Positions 26,755 to 36,717 of a stretch of DNA of 64,000 bases are shown in pieces (within the stretch, counting starts at the first letter, position 1; every line of letters starts with the position of its first letter). Position numbers and translations under genes: made by a program. The stretch is from assembly GCA_963676655.2 (NCBI GenBank), contig CAXXKX010000004.1, positions 806,001 to 870,000 on the forward strand, given 5' to 3'. The stretch is from G963676655 sp963676655 (GTDB lineage: Bacteria > Verrucomicrobiota > Lentisphaeria > Victivallales > Victivallaceae). Below the pieces are notes generated by a model. It was not told where the DNA came from. It saw nothing but the letters and a program-made list of their open reading frames with translations, and did no database searches.

Positions 26755-29467
26755 CGGCTTGAAAAAGTCATTAAGCATACTCGGGCATGAAGGAAGGCTA
26801 CAGATAATAACCGTCAGTTCTTTTTTTCTTTGCTTGCTGGTCTCGATCTGTATGGTCAAGCTTGCTTATCCGACTCAGGCGGAGTATGCGAATTCTTTTA
26901 TGGTTTTATATATGGTAATTGTCGGAGGAGTCTTACCATGGCAGCTTAATACAAAAGGCCATATTTCGCCGGGATATTGCCGCTATCACCTGAGTTTGCC
27001 GGTGCGTTCATGGCAGTTGTATGCATTGCCATTAATTTTCAGGCTATTACTTGTTTTTCTGTTTTTTGCGGTGGCTTATGGGGTATTCATGCTGTTTTAC
27101 CACTGTCATAACGGCGGCTACTACCTTAATATGGGAAAAATGTATGGTTATCTCAGGATTGCGGTTCTTATTTATCTGGTGCTCCAAGCTTATGGGTGGA
27201 GCAAGGACAGCGTCAAGAACTTATATCTGTACATTGGTATTGCTTGTGCGGTTTGTGTTTTAACCAAACCAGCAATAATAGGTTCATTAGCAACGACTCA
27301 ATGGTTTTACCTGACTTTTTTGGTGTTTGCCGGACTGGCTGTCGTCGGAGTCAGGAACCTGCGTAACGGCAATATTATTGAGCTTCCGGGATTGCAAGCT
27401 TTGCGGTTCGCCATCAAGTTGGATAAATCGGTTAATGAAAAAATCTTCATGACACCTGCCAAAGCCCACTTTTATCAGGAATGGAAGCGCACCTGTTTTT
27501 TTATGCCGTTGTTGTCGTTACTGGTCCTGATAATTCAAGGGATGTTATTGATGAAGAGATGGAGCATGGTAACGTCATACTCGGTTAGAGATGAAGGGGG
27601 GATACTGTTATTGGCTTACATAGCAATCGCTATAGTGATTCCTGTTTTCGGGCTTATATATATGGAAACAAAAAGCGCTGGCAGTCGGTACGTCAACAAT
27701 TTGCCGATATCATCAAAAGCCCTGGCTGAAATCAAAGTTAAATGTTTTGCCTGCAGCTATGCGCTAAACCTGGCTGTCTATATTATTTATGTCGTATGCA
27801 GACTGTTATTCAGCGCACATTTTCTCGAGGGGATCAGGCAATATAATGCGGTTTTGGTGCAATCGCCCGGATATATTGTTTGGTTTGTCGCTGCTTTTAT
27901 TATATGGTCGTATGGTTTTGCGTTTCTGATTGTAATATTGTATATGAAACCCCGCTTATTATCGCTGGTACTTGTTTCGGGTATGGTTCTCTATGCTAAC
28001 TACACATCGCAAATTTATAACTGGTTTAAATTAAAATATTATATTTCTTACAAAATGTTTGTGATGCAAGATGAATTGCCGGAATATTTACCAATCGCTT
28101 TTTTGATTTTTCTGGTGATTATAGCAAAATGCGTTCTGCTTTATTTGAAGCAAAAAAATCCGTTTATCAAAGTTGCCGCAGTATTCGTGGTGGCTCTGCT
28201 TACTGCGGTTTTTATTTACCTGTCAAATTTCTTGGCAATATTGGCATTGATTCCTTTCATAATGCTGTTGTGCTATCCGGTACAGGCATATAAGAATAAA
28301 ATATTTATGGAGAGGCACGAACTGAAAAATTTACATCATAGACTGCCATGGAAAATGATTACAGCAGTTACGACTATATTATTGATCTTTTCAGTTTACA
28401 CTTTGTTTCTGGATAAATCCTTACAACGGCGACAAAACGTTTTATACAAAAAATGTCTGGCTTACAGGGATGATTGCCAGCATATGGATGCCCCTGTAAC
28501 ATTACGTGACTACGTTAAAAATAATTTTCCAAATCACTCGAAATTACTTGCAGCCGCTCAGGTTAGAGTTGACAAGTGGAGTGCCGATAATGCTAAATAC
28601 AAGAAAAGATATGCGATGTGGTATCGGGCAAGAAAATCATATGAGGAAGTCTTGGGTAGCCTGTTGTTTCTAAATAACGAAATGCACAGTTTAATTAAGC
28701 AAGGTAAATATGCAAGGGCATTTGATTATTACCTGTACAGACTTCAAATAGTCGAAAAATTTATTTTCGATGGCAATTATCATACTAACATTGAAAGTGG
28801 CTTCAGGGACATAATGCAGCATTATAATCCGACGCGGGAACAATTGAAAAATTTGAAATTTTATCTCAGGAATATTCTCCATAACAAATTGGTCAGCAAA
28901 GAAAGACGATTGTTGCGGTCACTGGAAAGGTTCGAGAAATACAACTACTCATCCAGTTTGCTTGGTTCAAATATCAGCCGGCACACGATGGTTTACAGAG
29001 GTTATTCAATGTCTGATTTTACCGATTTATATTTACGTCCTTTCTACTTTATTGACAGGATCAATCGGATGAATAATACTTTGACAGTATTAAAAAGCCT
29101 CAATTACGCACGAGGCGGGACTGAGCAGGATATTATGGATTTAATATTCTATCCCAGGTCGGTTTTAGGTCAGATAAATAATTATGATGAAATCAGCAAA
29201 ATGCAGAAACTGATCGTCCGGACCGCGGTAGATGAATATTGCGCCAAATACGGGAAAGAGCCGGATGCATTGAGTGAACTGGTTCCAGAATTTGTTAACT
29301 CCCATGAACTGGTTAAAATATTTGATGGTTCCTTTGTAAAACACGGAAACAGGATATCATACAATTGGCCGGCCCGGTCGCCGAGGAATATCGCAACGCG
29401 AATGAAAACTTTGAGCGATCTTGAATATAGTTTTGCAGCTGGTAAAACATCCGGGAAGAGGAAGTAG
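26747..29467 (+). CDS. Giant ABC-2-like membrane protein, paralogue 1 of 3
   Basis: 906 residues. About 14 membrane helices fill residues 15-560, with a conserved loop between helices 2 and 3 (LPWQLNTKGHISPGYCRYHLSLPVRSWQLY) and a second set starting at YQEWKRTCFFMPLLSLL. Residues 580-906 are soluble and helical and end in YCAKYGKEPDALSELVPEFVNSHEL. The helix order looks like two six-helix permease halves fused, as if one chain replaced two ABC-2 permeases. GGAGA precedes ATG 26747. No family name can be assigned from reading alone. The ABC gene upstream, overlapping by 8 bases, makes a transporter or mechanotransmission role likely. Confidence 0.8.
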   Translation: MDNGLKKSLSILGHEGRLQIITVSSFFLCLLVSICMVKLAYPTQAEYANSFMVLYMVIVGGVLPWQLNTKGHISPGYCRYHLSLPVRSWQLYALPLIFRLLLVFLFFAVAYGVFMLFYHCHNGGYYLNMGKMYGYLRIAVLIYLVLQAYGWSKDSVKNLYLYIGIACAVCVLTKPAIIGSLATTQWFYLTFLVFAGLAVVGVRNLRNGNIIELPGLQALRFAIKLDKSVNEKIFMTPAKAHFYQEWKRTCFFMPLLSLLVLIIQGMLLMKRWSMVTSYSVRDEGGILLLAYIAIAIVIPVFGLIYMETKSAGSRYVNNLPISSKALAEIKVKCFACSYALNLAVYIIYVVCRLLFSAHFLEGIRQYNAVLVQSPGYIVWFVAAFIIWSYGFAFLIVILYMKPRLLSLVLVSGMVLYANYTSQIYNWFKLKYYISYKMFVMQDELPEYLPIAFLIFLVIIAKCVLLYLKQKNPFIKVAAVFVVALLTAVFIYLSNFLAILALIPFIMLLCYPVQAYKNKIFMERHELKNLHHRLPWKMITAVTTILLIFSVYTLFLDKSLQRRQNVLYKKCLAYRDDCQHMDAPVTLRDYVKNNFPNHSKLLAAAQVRVDKWSADNAKYKKRYAMWYRARKSYEEVLGSLLFLNNEMHSLIKQGKYARAFDYYLYRLQIVEKFIFDGNYHTNIESGFRDIMQHYNPTREQLKNLKFYLRNILHNKLVSKERRLLRSLERFEKYNYSSSLLGSNISRHTMVYRGYSMSDFTDLYLRPFYFIDRINRMNNTLTVLKSLNYARGGTEQDIMDLIFYPRSVLGQINNYDEISKMQKLIVRTAVDEYCAKYGKEPDALSELVPEFVNSHELVKIFDGSFVKHGNRISYNWPARSPRNIATRMKTLSDLEYSFAAGKTSGKRK

Positions 29468-29486
29468 GGAGATAAGAGGTGATATC

Positions 29487-32111
29487 ATGACGAAAAGTTG
29501 GAAAAAGACACTTACATTGCTGGAGCAGGAGTTCCAATTGCAGTTTATTACGTTTGGTTTTGTTACTCTTTTGTATATGCTAAATTTGTTTGTAACGCTT
29601 CTAGTCGGATCGCATCATCTAGATACCCCGTTGACAAGTATATACTTTTTTGCGATAGTCATTGGCCTGACTCTTCCCTGGCAATTTAATACTAAAGGAC
29701 AAATTGAATTGGGGTATTGTCGTTACCATTTGTCTATGCCGGTAAGAACCTGGCAGTTGTATATTATCCCACTTATATGCAGATTGTGCTTGATTGGATT
29801 TTTTGTTATGATCGAGGTAATGCTGTATTGGATTTTTTATCAAAGAGTTCAGTCTTTGGATATAGTGCATGTGATAAAAATAGCGGTTCTGATTTATCTG
29901 GTATTACAAGCATACTCTTGGAGTAAAATAAGCTTTAAGAATTTATTTTTCTATTTGGGAGTCATGTTTACCGCTTGCGTACTGCTATGGCCTGTCTTAT
30001 TTAAGTATATTATGGGGTGGCCCGTATATTTTATACTAGTTTCTTGTTTTATACTTCTTGCTGTTATTGGTGTGCGGTATTTACGTTTTGGAAAAATATT
30101 AATCTTGCCTGGGCTCTATGATTTATTTTATTGGAGACGTAATGGAAAGGAGAAGATAATAATTTTCAAAAATATAATTCGGACTCAGTTTTATCACGAA
30201 TGGAGACGCTCATGGTATTTTATGCCCCTGCTGACTGGCTTTTTTATTACGATGCTGGAATTGTTGCTATGGATGCATAAGGGGAATCATTCTGGAGAAT
30301 TTTCAATATATGTAATATCCCGGGGCTGGATCTTTATATTGATGTCACTACTCGTGCCCCTTTTGGGAATGATTTACCTTGAAAACCGAAGTTTTAACTC
30401 TTCATATATTGATTATATGCCAATTGAACCTGGATGTTTGTCAAAGATAAAAATGAGATGTTTTAGCACTAGTTTCGCCCTTTGCCAGATCATTTTTTTT
30501 GTTTGGTCGGGAGTCAGGATAATTCCTGTTATAGAAACGATGGGTTATGGTACACTGCATATCTTCAAAACTCCTGAAATAGTGATTTGGCTTATTGCGG
30601 TAATATCTATTTGGTCCTGGACTATGGCTTTTTTTGTCGTTTCAATGTATTTGCGACATAAGTTAATGTCTTTTGCAATTCCGCTATCACTGATTTTTAT
30701 ATTAATTAATCAAAAATCAATTTACTATCTTGTGACCGGAAAAAAAATGACTGACGACTTTATCCTTTATGATGGTTCGGTCATGGTATTTATGTTTGTA
30801 TCTCTTATGATATGCCTGATGATTGGTCTCAAGGTCGGGTTATTGTTGCTTCGCAACAAAAATGTTTATATAAAGGTTATTTTCTCAATACTTATGGCAG
30901 TTATGTGTGTGCCATATGTATTTCTCATGAATAAAATCCCGTTTTTCTCAATATTACCTTATGTGTTGACCTTTGCCTATCCAGTGATGGCCCAATATGA
31001 GAAGATTTCCTGCAGACGTTATGAACTTTTCCAAGTTAAGAAAACCATTCCGTGGCGATTGATTGTGACAATGGGCATGATCTTCATTATTTTTTCCGGC
31101 TATACATATTTTATAAATCGTTCGCAAGCACGGGAAATCGAGAAAACGTTAAATGAGTGCCGTGCCTTGAAAGTTGAGAAACCAAAGTCGCCTGAATGGA
31201 GAACCTGGACGGCGATGATAAAAGCCAGAATGCCCTATATTAGGGAATACAAAATTTACTGCAAAGATAATCCAAATATATTTGGGAAGCTGACTAACGG
31301 TATTTGGAATTCTTCGGGAAGGTTTACCAATGAGGATATTAACGTTTTACGTATTCGTTTGAATAAATATATTGAATTTTTATTGACCCGAAAGCAGTTC
31401 AAAAAGGCAATGCAGTATATGCTTTTCCTGTTGGAGGTTGATGAAATGGATAGTTGGAGTAGTTTTAGGTTCATTGATTTCTCTAGCAACTTGAAAGATA
31501 TCCTCAAAACAAATCCGCCATTGAAAGACCTGAATACATTGAACGAACTTCAGAAAAGAGTGTTGCAGCGGTATCTTTGGTGGCAGCGGGAGAATATGCT
31601 ATTTTGTCTTTCTTGCCAGGAAAAATACAAACGAGATTTAGGCTTTTACCGGCGCTGGCAGTATTCTTCGGAAAAGCAGGTTCTGAATGGTTTTGATGAT
31701 GTATTCCTTACGCCTTTGAATGCAATTTCAAATCTTCAACTATGTCGAATTTATTTGGTCGAAATAAAAGCCATAGAATACGCGATGGGGCATGATCATA
31801 TAAATATATTGTCTTACAAATTATCTGTGCCGCTGAATATTAGCTATAATCCCTATATAATACTTCGTAACCATAATATGAGTATTATGCAGAAATCAAT
31901 AGCAGCGGTCGCAATTGCCCGGTATCAACGGAAATACGGTAAGCCTCCGGTAAAATTCAATGAGTTGTCGCCAGGGTTTCTGGAATCAAACGAATTACTG
32001 GTTTTTTATGATTCTATGGGTGCAGAAAAGCAAGTAGTGCCGGTTATGATTCCTAATTCAATGCAGATTATGAATGAATTTATGGGACAACCATACACTC
32101 ACAATCATTAA
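29487..32111 (+). CDS. Giant ABC-2-like membrane protein, paralogue 2 of 3
   Basis: 874 residues with the same plan as its neighbours: N-terminal LLEQEFQLQFITFGFVTLL, the loop LPWQFNTKGQIELGYCRYHLSMPVRTWQLY, a second helix set from YHEWRRSWYFMPLLTGF, and a soluble C-terminal domain closing with YQRKYGKPPVKFNELSPGFLESNEL. AGAGGTGAT precedes ATG 29487, 19 bases after paralogue 1. The DNA is visibly more AT-rich than paralogue 3 (many Ile/Tyr/Lys codons ending in A or T), so the copies have drifted apart or have different histories. Confidence 0.8.
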   Translation: MTKSWKKTLTLLEQEFQLQFITFGFVTLLYMLNLFVTLLVGSHHLDTPLTSIYFFAIVIGLTLPWQFNTKGQIELGYCRYHLSMPVRTWQLYIIPLICRLCLIGFFVMIEVMLYWIFYQRVQSLDIVHVIKIAVLIYLVLQAYSWSKISFKNLFFYLGVMFTACVLLWPVLFKYIMGWPVYFILVSCFILLAVIGVRYLRFGKILILPGLYDLFYWRRNGKEKIIIFKNIIRTQFYHEWRRSWYFMPLLTGFFITMLELLLWMHKGNHSGEFSIYVISRGWIFILMSLLVPLLGMIYLENRSFNSSYIDYMPIEPGCLSKIKMRCFSTSFALCQIIFFVWSGVRIIPVIETMGYGTLHIFKTPEIVIWLIAVISIWSWTMAFFVVSMYLRHKLMSFAIPLSLIFILINQKSIYYLVTGKKMTDDFILYDGSVMVFMFVSLMICLMIGLKVGLLLLRNKNVYIKVIFSILMAVMCVPYVFLMNKIPFFSILPYVLTFAYPVMAQYEKISCRRYELFQVKKTIPWRLIVTMGMIFIIFSGYTYFINRSQAREIEKTLNECRALKVEKPKSPEWRTWTAMIKARMPYIREYKIYCKDNPNIFGKLTNGIWNSSGRFTNEDINVLRIRLNKYIEFLLTRKQFKKAMQYMLFLLEVDEMDSWSSFRFIDFSSNLKDILKTNPPLKDLNTLNELQKRVLQRYLWWQRENMLFCLSCQEKYKRDLGFYRRWQYSSEKQVLNGFDDVFLTPLNAISNLQLCRIYLVEIKAIEYAMGHDHINILSYKLSVPLNISYNPYIILRNHNMSIMQKSIAAVAIARYQRKYGKPPVKFNELSPGFLESNELLVFYDSMGAEKQVVPVMIPNSMQIMNEFMGQPYTHNH

Positions 32112-32145
32112 TATTTTCAATTATAACATCTTGGAAAGTGGAGAT

Positions 32146-34806
32146 ATGGACACGAGAATAAGAAAGTCTTTTAAGCTGCTGGAGCAGGAGTTCCAGTTGC
32201 AGTTTATTACCGCGGGAACGGTTATTATTTTTTTTATCCTGTCATTCACCATGACACGGATGACTAACGCGTTGGAGAATGACCTTCCGGGGATGTTCAT
32301 TGTCTTTTACGCGGTTTGTATCGGGCTGGTCCTGCCGTGGCAACTGAATACCAGAGGGCACATCGAGCTGGGTTATTGCCGCTATCATTTAAGTCTGCCG
32401 GTGCGGTCGTGGAAACTCTCCATCCTGCCGATGGTCTGTCGTTTGATTCTGGTTGCGCTCTGCCTGGGAATTGAAATTTTGTTTTACCGGATATATTATG
32501 TGGAGTCCGAATGGCGCTATTTAACCATAAACGACATGGTTCTGTATATTGAAATATCGCTGCTGATCTACTTGGTGATGCAAGCCTATGCCTGGAGCAA
32601 GGAGAGCTTCAAGAATCTTTTCCAATATCTGGGACTGGTTTTGATAATCTGCTTGTATTTCATTCCCGACTGTGCCGGAAAAATTTTTGCTTTGCCTTAC
32701 TATCCGTTGATTATCTTATTCCTTGTTGCGCTTGCGATAATCGGTGTCGCCCGGATGCGTTTCGGCAGAACATTTGAGTTGCCGGGAGTTCAGGATATTT
32801 TTGCGCTGGCGACGGGATGGCGCAAAGCAGGAGTAAAGGACAGGAGTTTCACTGGCCCGGCTGCCGCGCAGATGCATGCCGAATGGAAGCGCACCTGGTA
32901 CTTTATGCCGCTGCTGACCTTGCTGTTCATCATTGTTTGCGGGATTATTGACCTTTCCCACAACCGGGGAATGCTGGAGAATGTGCTTATATATCTGGGG
33001 ATGATTTATTTTGCGATGACGTTGCCGGTGCCGTTATTTGGCAGATTGTTTATCGATAATATCGGTTTCAAATCTGCGTACGTCAACCATTTGCCGGTCG
33101 CGTCAAAGGAGCTGGCGAAAATTAAGATAAAATGTTTTGCCTACAGCTTTTCGATCTGTCTCGGGTTGTTTTTCCTATGGAGCGTGATCCGGTTGTTCTT
33201 AGTGGATAAAGTTATTATCGCGCGGATCTATTATCTCAATGCGATAATCCTGGAATCACCGGGCGTGATCGTCTGGATTGCTGCCGCTCTGGTTGTCTGG
33301 GCTTTTGCTATGGCGTTTTTTATCGCCACGGCGGATATGAATCATCGTCTACTGTCGGTTGTGTTGGTGACGTTGACGGTTGTTTATTACTTGAATCAGT
33401 ATAATATTTACGGGATATACAATTCAATAGCAAAGCGCTATTACGGATTCCCTTATGTTTACGGTAAACTGCCGCTCTACATGCCGCTGGCAATAATGTT
33501 GTGTTTGCTGATCACCATAAAACTGGGGCTTTTATATCTGGAAAAGCGCGGCATTATAGCTAAAGTTATTTATATGATCGCGGCATTCGTTTTTTCAGTT
33601 TTGCTGGTTGTGGCGGCCAATTATCTGGTTATCCTGACCATTATTCCGGCTGTTCTGGTATTCATCTATCCGTTTCTGGCCAAGTACCGGCAGATCATAA
33701 AAGAACGGCATGAATTTGGTCGTGACTATATTTGCCTTCCACGGCGGATGATTGTGACCATTGTGATGATTCTGCTTGCTTTTTCGGCATATACTTTTCT
33801 TTTGAACCGATATCAGCAAAAGGAGATAAAAAAGACGCTGAAGGAATGTACGGCAGGGGAAAAAGTGGATATTAAGCTGAAAAACAATCTCAATGTATGG
33901 AAATTTATCGCCTCTAAACTTCCGGCGAGCGAAGCCGCCGATCTAAAGAAACAGTTCGAGCAATACCTGATGACAAAATATGGACACAAACGATATAATA
34001 TTAATAATGTGAATTCTATTCGCGAACTTCTTTCAGAAAGTGTTGAGGAATCTGTTAAACAAAAAAAATATTCCAAAGCGATAAATCAGTTGAATTTATC
34101 TTATGAGTTGCAAAAAGCTTATTATATCAAATATTATACCGTCAACAATAATATTTACTCCCTTGGGATGATATTAAAGCATGAAACCAGTCTTGCGGAA
34201 CTCGATAGACTTAATCAACTTCAAAAGCAAATATTCCAGAAAAGGCTTAAGTTTTTAAAGAAGAGTATTTATGGATATGCTGAATTAGTTTCCAGAGATG
34301 ATTCATTAAAGAAATTTTGCTCGAACTATTATGCCCGCAAGGAACAAAAACAAAGCAGTTTTTCCGAGTTTGACGCACTGTATTTATCTCCACTGGTAGT
34401 AAACAAAAATCTCAATATTTGCGATAGCATGTTATATGCTTTGAAGTGTATTAATTATGGGGTGGGGTATAATGATAAGGACATTTTAAAATATCGCTTT
34501 AGTTTGTATTCTTTAAACTTCGTTATTAATAATTTATATCATTATTATAACTTGTATAAACAGCAACAGTCGATAGCCGCGGTTGCGTTGGCAAGATTTA
34601 AGCTTAAATATGGCCGCGACCCGAAAATCATCAATGAACTGGTACCGGAATTTTTGAGTTCCCATGAGTTAATGTTGTTTTATGTGCCAGCCTACCTGCG
34701 GCAAAGAAAGCCGTCAAAGTGGATGTATCTCGCACGAATGAAGCCGAATTCGCTCAAAGAACTCAATGCATTCATGGTGCAGTACAGTCGATACCGGCAT
34801 CGGTAA
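32146..34806 (+). CDS. Giant ABC-2-like membrane protein, paralogue 3 of 3
   Basis: 886 residues. The N-terminus LLEQEFQLQFITAGTVIIFF is nearly identical to paralogue 2. The signature loop is LPWQLNTRGHIELGYCRYHLSLPVRSWKL, the second half begins at AEWKRTWYFMPLLTLL, and the soluble tail ends AVALARFKLKYGRDPKIINELVPEFLSSHEL. GTGGAG precedes ATG 32146. The C-terminal phrase resembles the short tail domain of planctomycete-type proteins that also follows pseudopilin helices, but this link is only a visual impression. It is the last gene of the operon; no clear terminator follows. Confidence 0.8.
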   Translation: MDTRIRKSFKLLEQEFQLQFITAGTVIIFFILSFTMTRMTNALENDLPGMFIVFYAVCIGLVLPWQLNTRGHIELGYCRYHLSLPVRSWKLSILPMVCRLILVALCLGIEILFYRIYYVESEWRYLTINDMVLYIEISLLIYLVMQAYAWSKESFKNLFQYLGLVLIICLYFIPDCAGKIFALPYYPLIILFLVALAIIGVARMRFGRTFELPGVQDIFALATGWRKAGVKDRSFTGPAAAQMHAEWKRTWYFMPLLTLLFIIVCGIIDLSHNRGMLENVLIYLGMIYFAMTLPVPLFGRLFIDNIGFKSAYVNHLPVASKELAKIKIKCFAYSFSICLGLFFLWSVIRLFLVDKVIIARIYYLNAIILESPGVIVWIAAALVVWAFAMAFFIATADMNHRLLSVVLVTLTVVYYLNQYNIYGIYNSIAKRYYGFPYVYGKLPLYMPLAIMLCLLITIKLGLLYLEKRGIIAKVIYMIAAFVFSVLLVVAANYLVILTIIPAVLVFIYPFLAKYRQIIKERHEFGRDYICLPRRMIVTIVMILLAFSAYTFLLNRYQQKEIKKTLKECTAGEKVDIKLKNNLNVWKFIASKLPASEAADLKKQFEQYLMTKYGHKRYNINNVNSIRELLSESVEESVKQKKYSKAINQLNLSYELQKAYYIKYYTVNNNIYSLGMILKHETSLAELDRLNQLQKQIFQKRLKFLKKSIYGYAELVSRDDSLKKFCSNYYARKEQKQSSFSEFDALYLSPLVVNKNLNICDSMLYALKCINYGVGYNDKDILKYRFSLYSLNFVINNLYHYYNLYKQQQSIAAVALARFKLKYGRDPKIINELVPEFLSSHELMLFYVPAYLRQRKPSKWMYLARMKPNSLKELNAFMVQYSRYRHR

Positions 34807-35173
34807 GTTATGTGCGTTTTGTCTGTATGCATGACCGCATAATATGTTTGATGAAAATTCCGGGTACTCCTGTTATGTATCGCGCTTTCAGTGCTGTTTT
34901 TCTTTACACCGTGATGTTATAGAACAATAATTTAGACTGTTTAGCGCGATTCATGTAAGTTCAATGTTCCGCATTTCCTTCTTATTTGATCATTCCTTGT
35001 TCGATATTGGATATTCCCCTGGTCCGTGTCTGTCCGTGTTTAATAAAAAAGAAAAAATCTGATAATTGACTCGAAAATAATTGCATTTTTGTATTCTTCC
35101 CTATATATTAGATTCTCTTTGTGTTTTTGAGCTTAATTTTTTCTAATATGAACAGGTGAACAGGAGTTTTTCT
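34807..35173. other. Intergenic region between the permease operon and uxaE
   Basis: About 370 AT-rich bases without a credible gene. It contains a direct repeat GTCCGTGT-CT-GTCCGTGT (35022-35039), TTC/GATATT-rich text (CGATATTGGATATTCC near 35002-35017) and a possible minus-35 box TTGACT near 35067. I see no good terminator. Confidence 0.5.
35022..35039 (+). repeat. Direct repeat GTCCGTGT
   Basis: Two exact 8-bp units separated by CT. This is a short intergenic repeat of unknown role. Confidence 0.5.
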
Positions 35174-36700
35174 ATGCAAAAGGTTATCAGTCAGGCGAAG
35201 AATGTAATTGATCAGCATGAGGATCACATCCGTGAGAACATTCATCATGAAGATAGTGCGGTTTCATTTTACAAGCCGTCAATTCACAAGAAAAATAACG
35301 CTATTATAGCCATGGCCCGTGATTGCAAAGAAAAATTCCTGATGATCTTTTCCACCCGTGAAGACGGTGTTATCGCCGACTTTTCAGGCGAACAGATTGG
35401 AGAAGAGGGCATTATTGCCCGCAAATGCCCGTTGAATGCCCATAACGCCGATATGCTGCGCAAACTTTTTCCGTGGTCCGCGCCTATCTCCTTGCGTGAC
35501 CGTAAAACCACAGTTGGCTGCGGTGACCGTCTCGGCTGCGCATCAGTCGGGCATATTGCCGCTTGCCGCAAGTTTCAGGTTACGCCGGTTCTGGCCCAGC
35601 AGTCAATGCGTGAACTCGATCTGACCGGGCGCACCTATCGCGCGGTGGTTGACGATGCCACTTTCCAGGTCTATCAGGCCGGTTACACCGATGGCTACGG
35701 CGCGGACGGCGACCATTTGAAGAATATTCCCGACATGGATACCGCCCTGGCGGCCAATATGCCGATGATAACTCTTGACCTCTCCGAAGTCATGAATGCG
35801 GCCGCCGGTGACTGGTCGGATGCGGAGATCGACGCGGCTTTCGCTAAAATGCCGGCTGACGTTCAGTCCAGAATCCTTGAAACCTATGCCTGTAAAGATT
35901 TTCCGATCGGCGAAAATACCGTTTCAATCGATGCGGCCACCGCCAAACGTTGTGCCGTGATGTATCTTGACGCGCTGGATTTCGGCAAAAAGGTAAACGA
36001 TCATTTGGCCGCCAAACGCGGCGATCAGTACGACCTTGAAATATCAATTGACGAAACCACATCCCCCACGCTGCCTTCACACCACCTTTTTATTATTATG
36101 GAACTGAATTTGCGGGAAGTCGAAGTAACATCTCTGGCTCCGCGTTTTATCGGCGAATTCCAGAAAGCGGTCGACTACATCGGCGATCCCGAAGAGTTTG
36201 CCCGTCAGTTCCGGATTCACGCCGATATCGCCAAAGCGCACGGCGATTACAAAGTTTCCATTCACTCCGGCAGCGACAAATTCATGGTATACCCGACCAT
36301 TGGCGAAATGACCGGAATGCGGCTGCATCTTAAAACAGCCGGAACCAGCTGGCTGGAAGCGGTCCGGGTTATCTCAGAACATGATCCAGAGCTTTACCGC
36401 GCCATTCACAAATGTGCATTGGCAAACTTTAACGATATGCTCAGACTTTACCATATTACCGCCGATATCAGCATTATTCCTGACGTTGATACTTTGAGTG
36501 ATGCGGAACTGCCGGAACTGATGAATATGAATGAAGCGCGTCAGCTGATCCATATTACATACGGTCCGATCCTGAATGATAAGAAAATCAGACCGCTGTT
36601 CTTTAGCGCGATGCATAAATTTGAAGAGGAATATCACGAAACCATCAAGAAGCATTTTGTGAAACACCTCTCGCTGCTCGGCGTTCCTGCCGCGCAGTAA
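35174..36700 (+). CDS. uxaE: Tagaturonate epimerase (UxaE type)
   Basis: 508 residues. Matches the family of Thermotoga TM0440, which interconverts D-tagaturonate and D-fructuronate in galacturonate breakdown. Recognisable blocks are TTVGCGDRLGCASVGHIAACR near residue 115, LAQQSMRELDLTGRTYRAVVDDATFQVYQAGYTDG near 145 and GADGDHLKN near 180, with a later conserved SIHSGSDKF region. Metal-binding His/Asp/Glu are probably in DGDHLKN, SLAPRF and IHSGSDKF. It is cytoplasmic. AGGAG precedes ATG 35174; the upstream GTG at 35156 overlaps that site. A UroD-family gene follows within 20 bases. No other uronate genes are in the window. Confidence 0.82.
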   Translation: MQKVISQAKNVIDQHEDHIRENIHHEDSAVSFYKPSIHKKNNAIIAMARDCKEKFLMIFSTREDGVIADFSGEQIGEEGIIARKCPLNAHNADMLRKLFPWSAPISLRDRKTTVGCGDRLGCASVGHIAACRKFQVTPVLAQQSMRELDLTGRTYRAVVDDATFQVYQAGYTDGYGADGDHLKNIPDMDTALAANMPMITLDLSEVMNAAAGDWSDAEIDAAFAKMPADVQSRILETYACKDFPIGENTVSIDAATAKRCAVMYLDALDFGKKVNDHLAAKRGDQYDLEISIDETTSPTLPSHHLFIIMELNLREVEVTSLAPRFIGEFQKAVDYIGDPEEFARQFRIHADIAKAHGDYKVSIHSGSDKFMVYPTIGEMTGMRLHLKTAGTSWLEAVRVISEHDPELYRAIHKCALANFNDMLRLYHITADISIIPDVDTLSDAELPELMNMNEARQLIHITYGPILNDKKIRPLFFSAMHKFEEEYHETIKKHFVKHLSLLGVPAAQ

Positions 36701-36717
36701 TCTTGCCGTTGGTGACA

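Noticed and set aside
34719..34922. 67-codon rightward frame overlapping the end of permease paralogue 3
   Set aside because: It starts inside the permease gene without a ribosome site and reads into AT-rich intergenic DNA.
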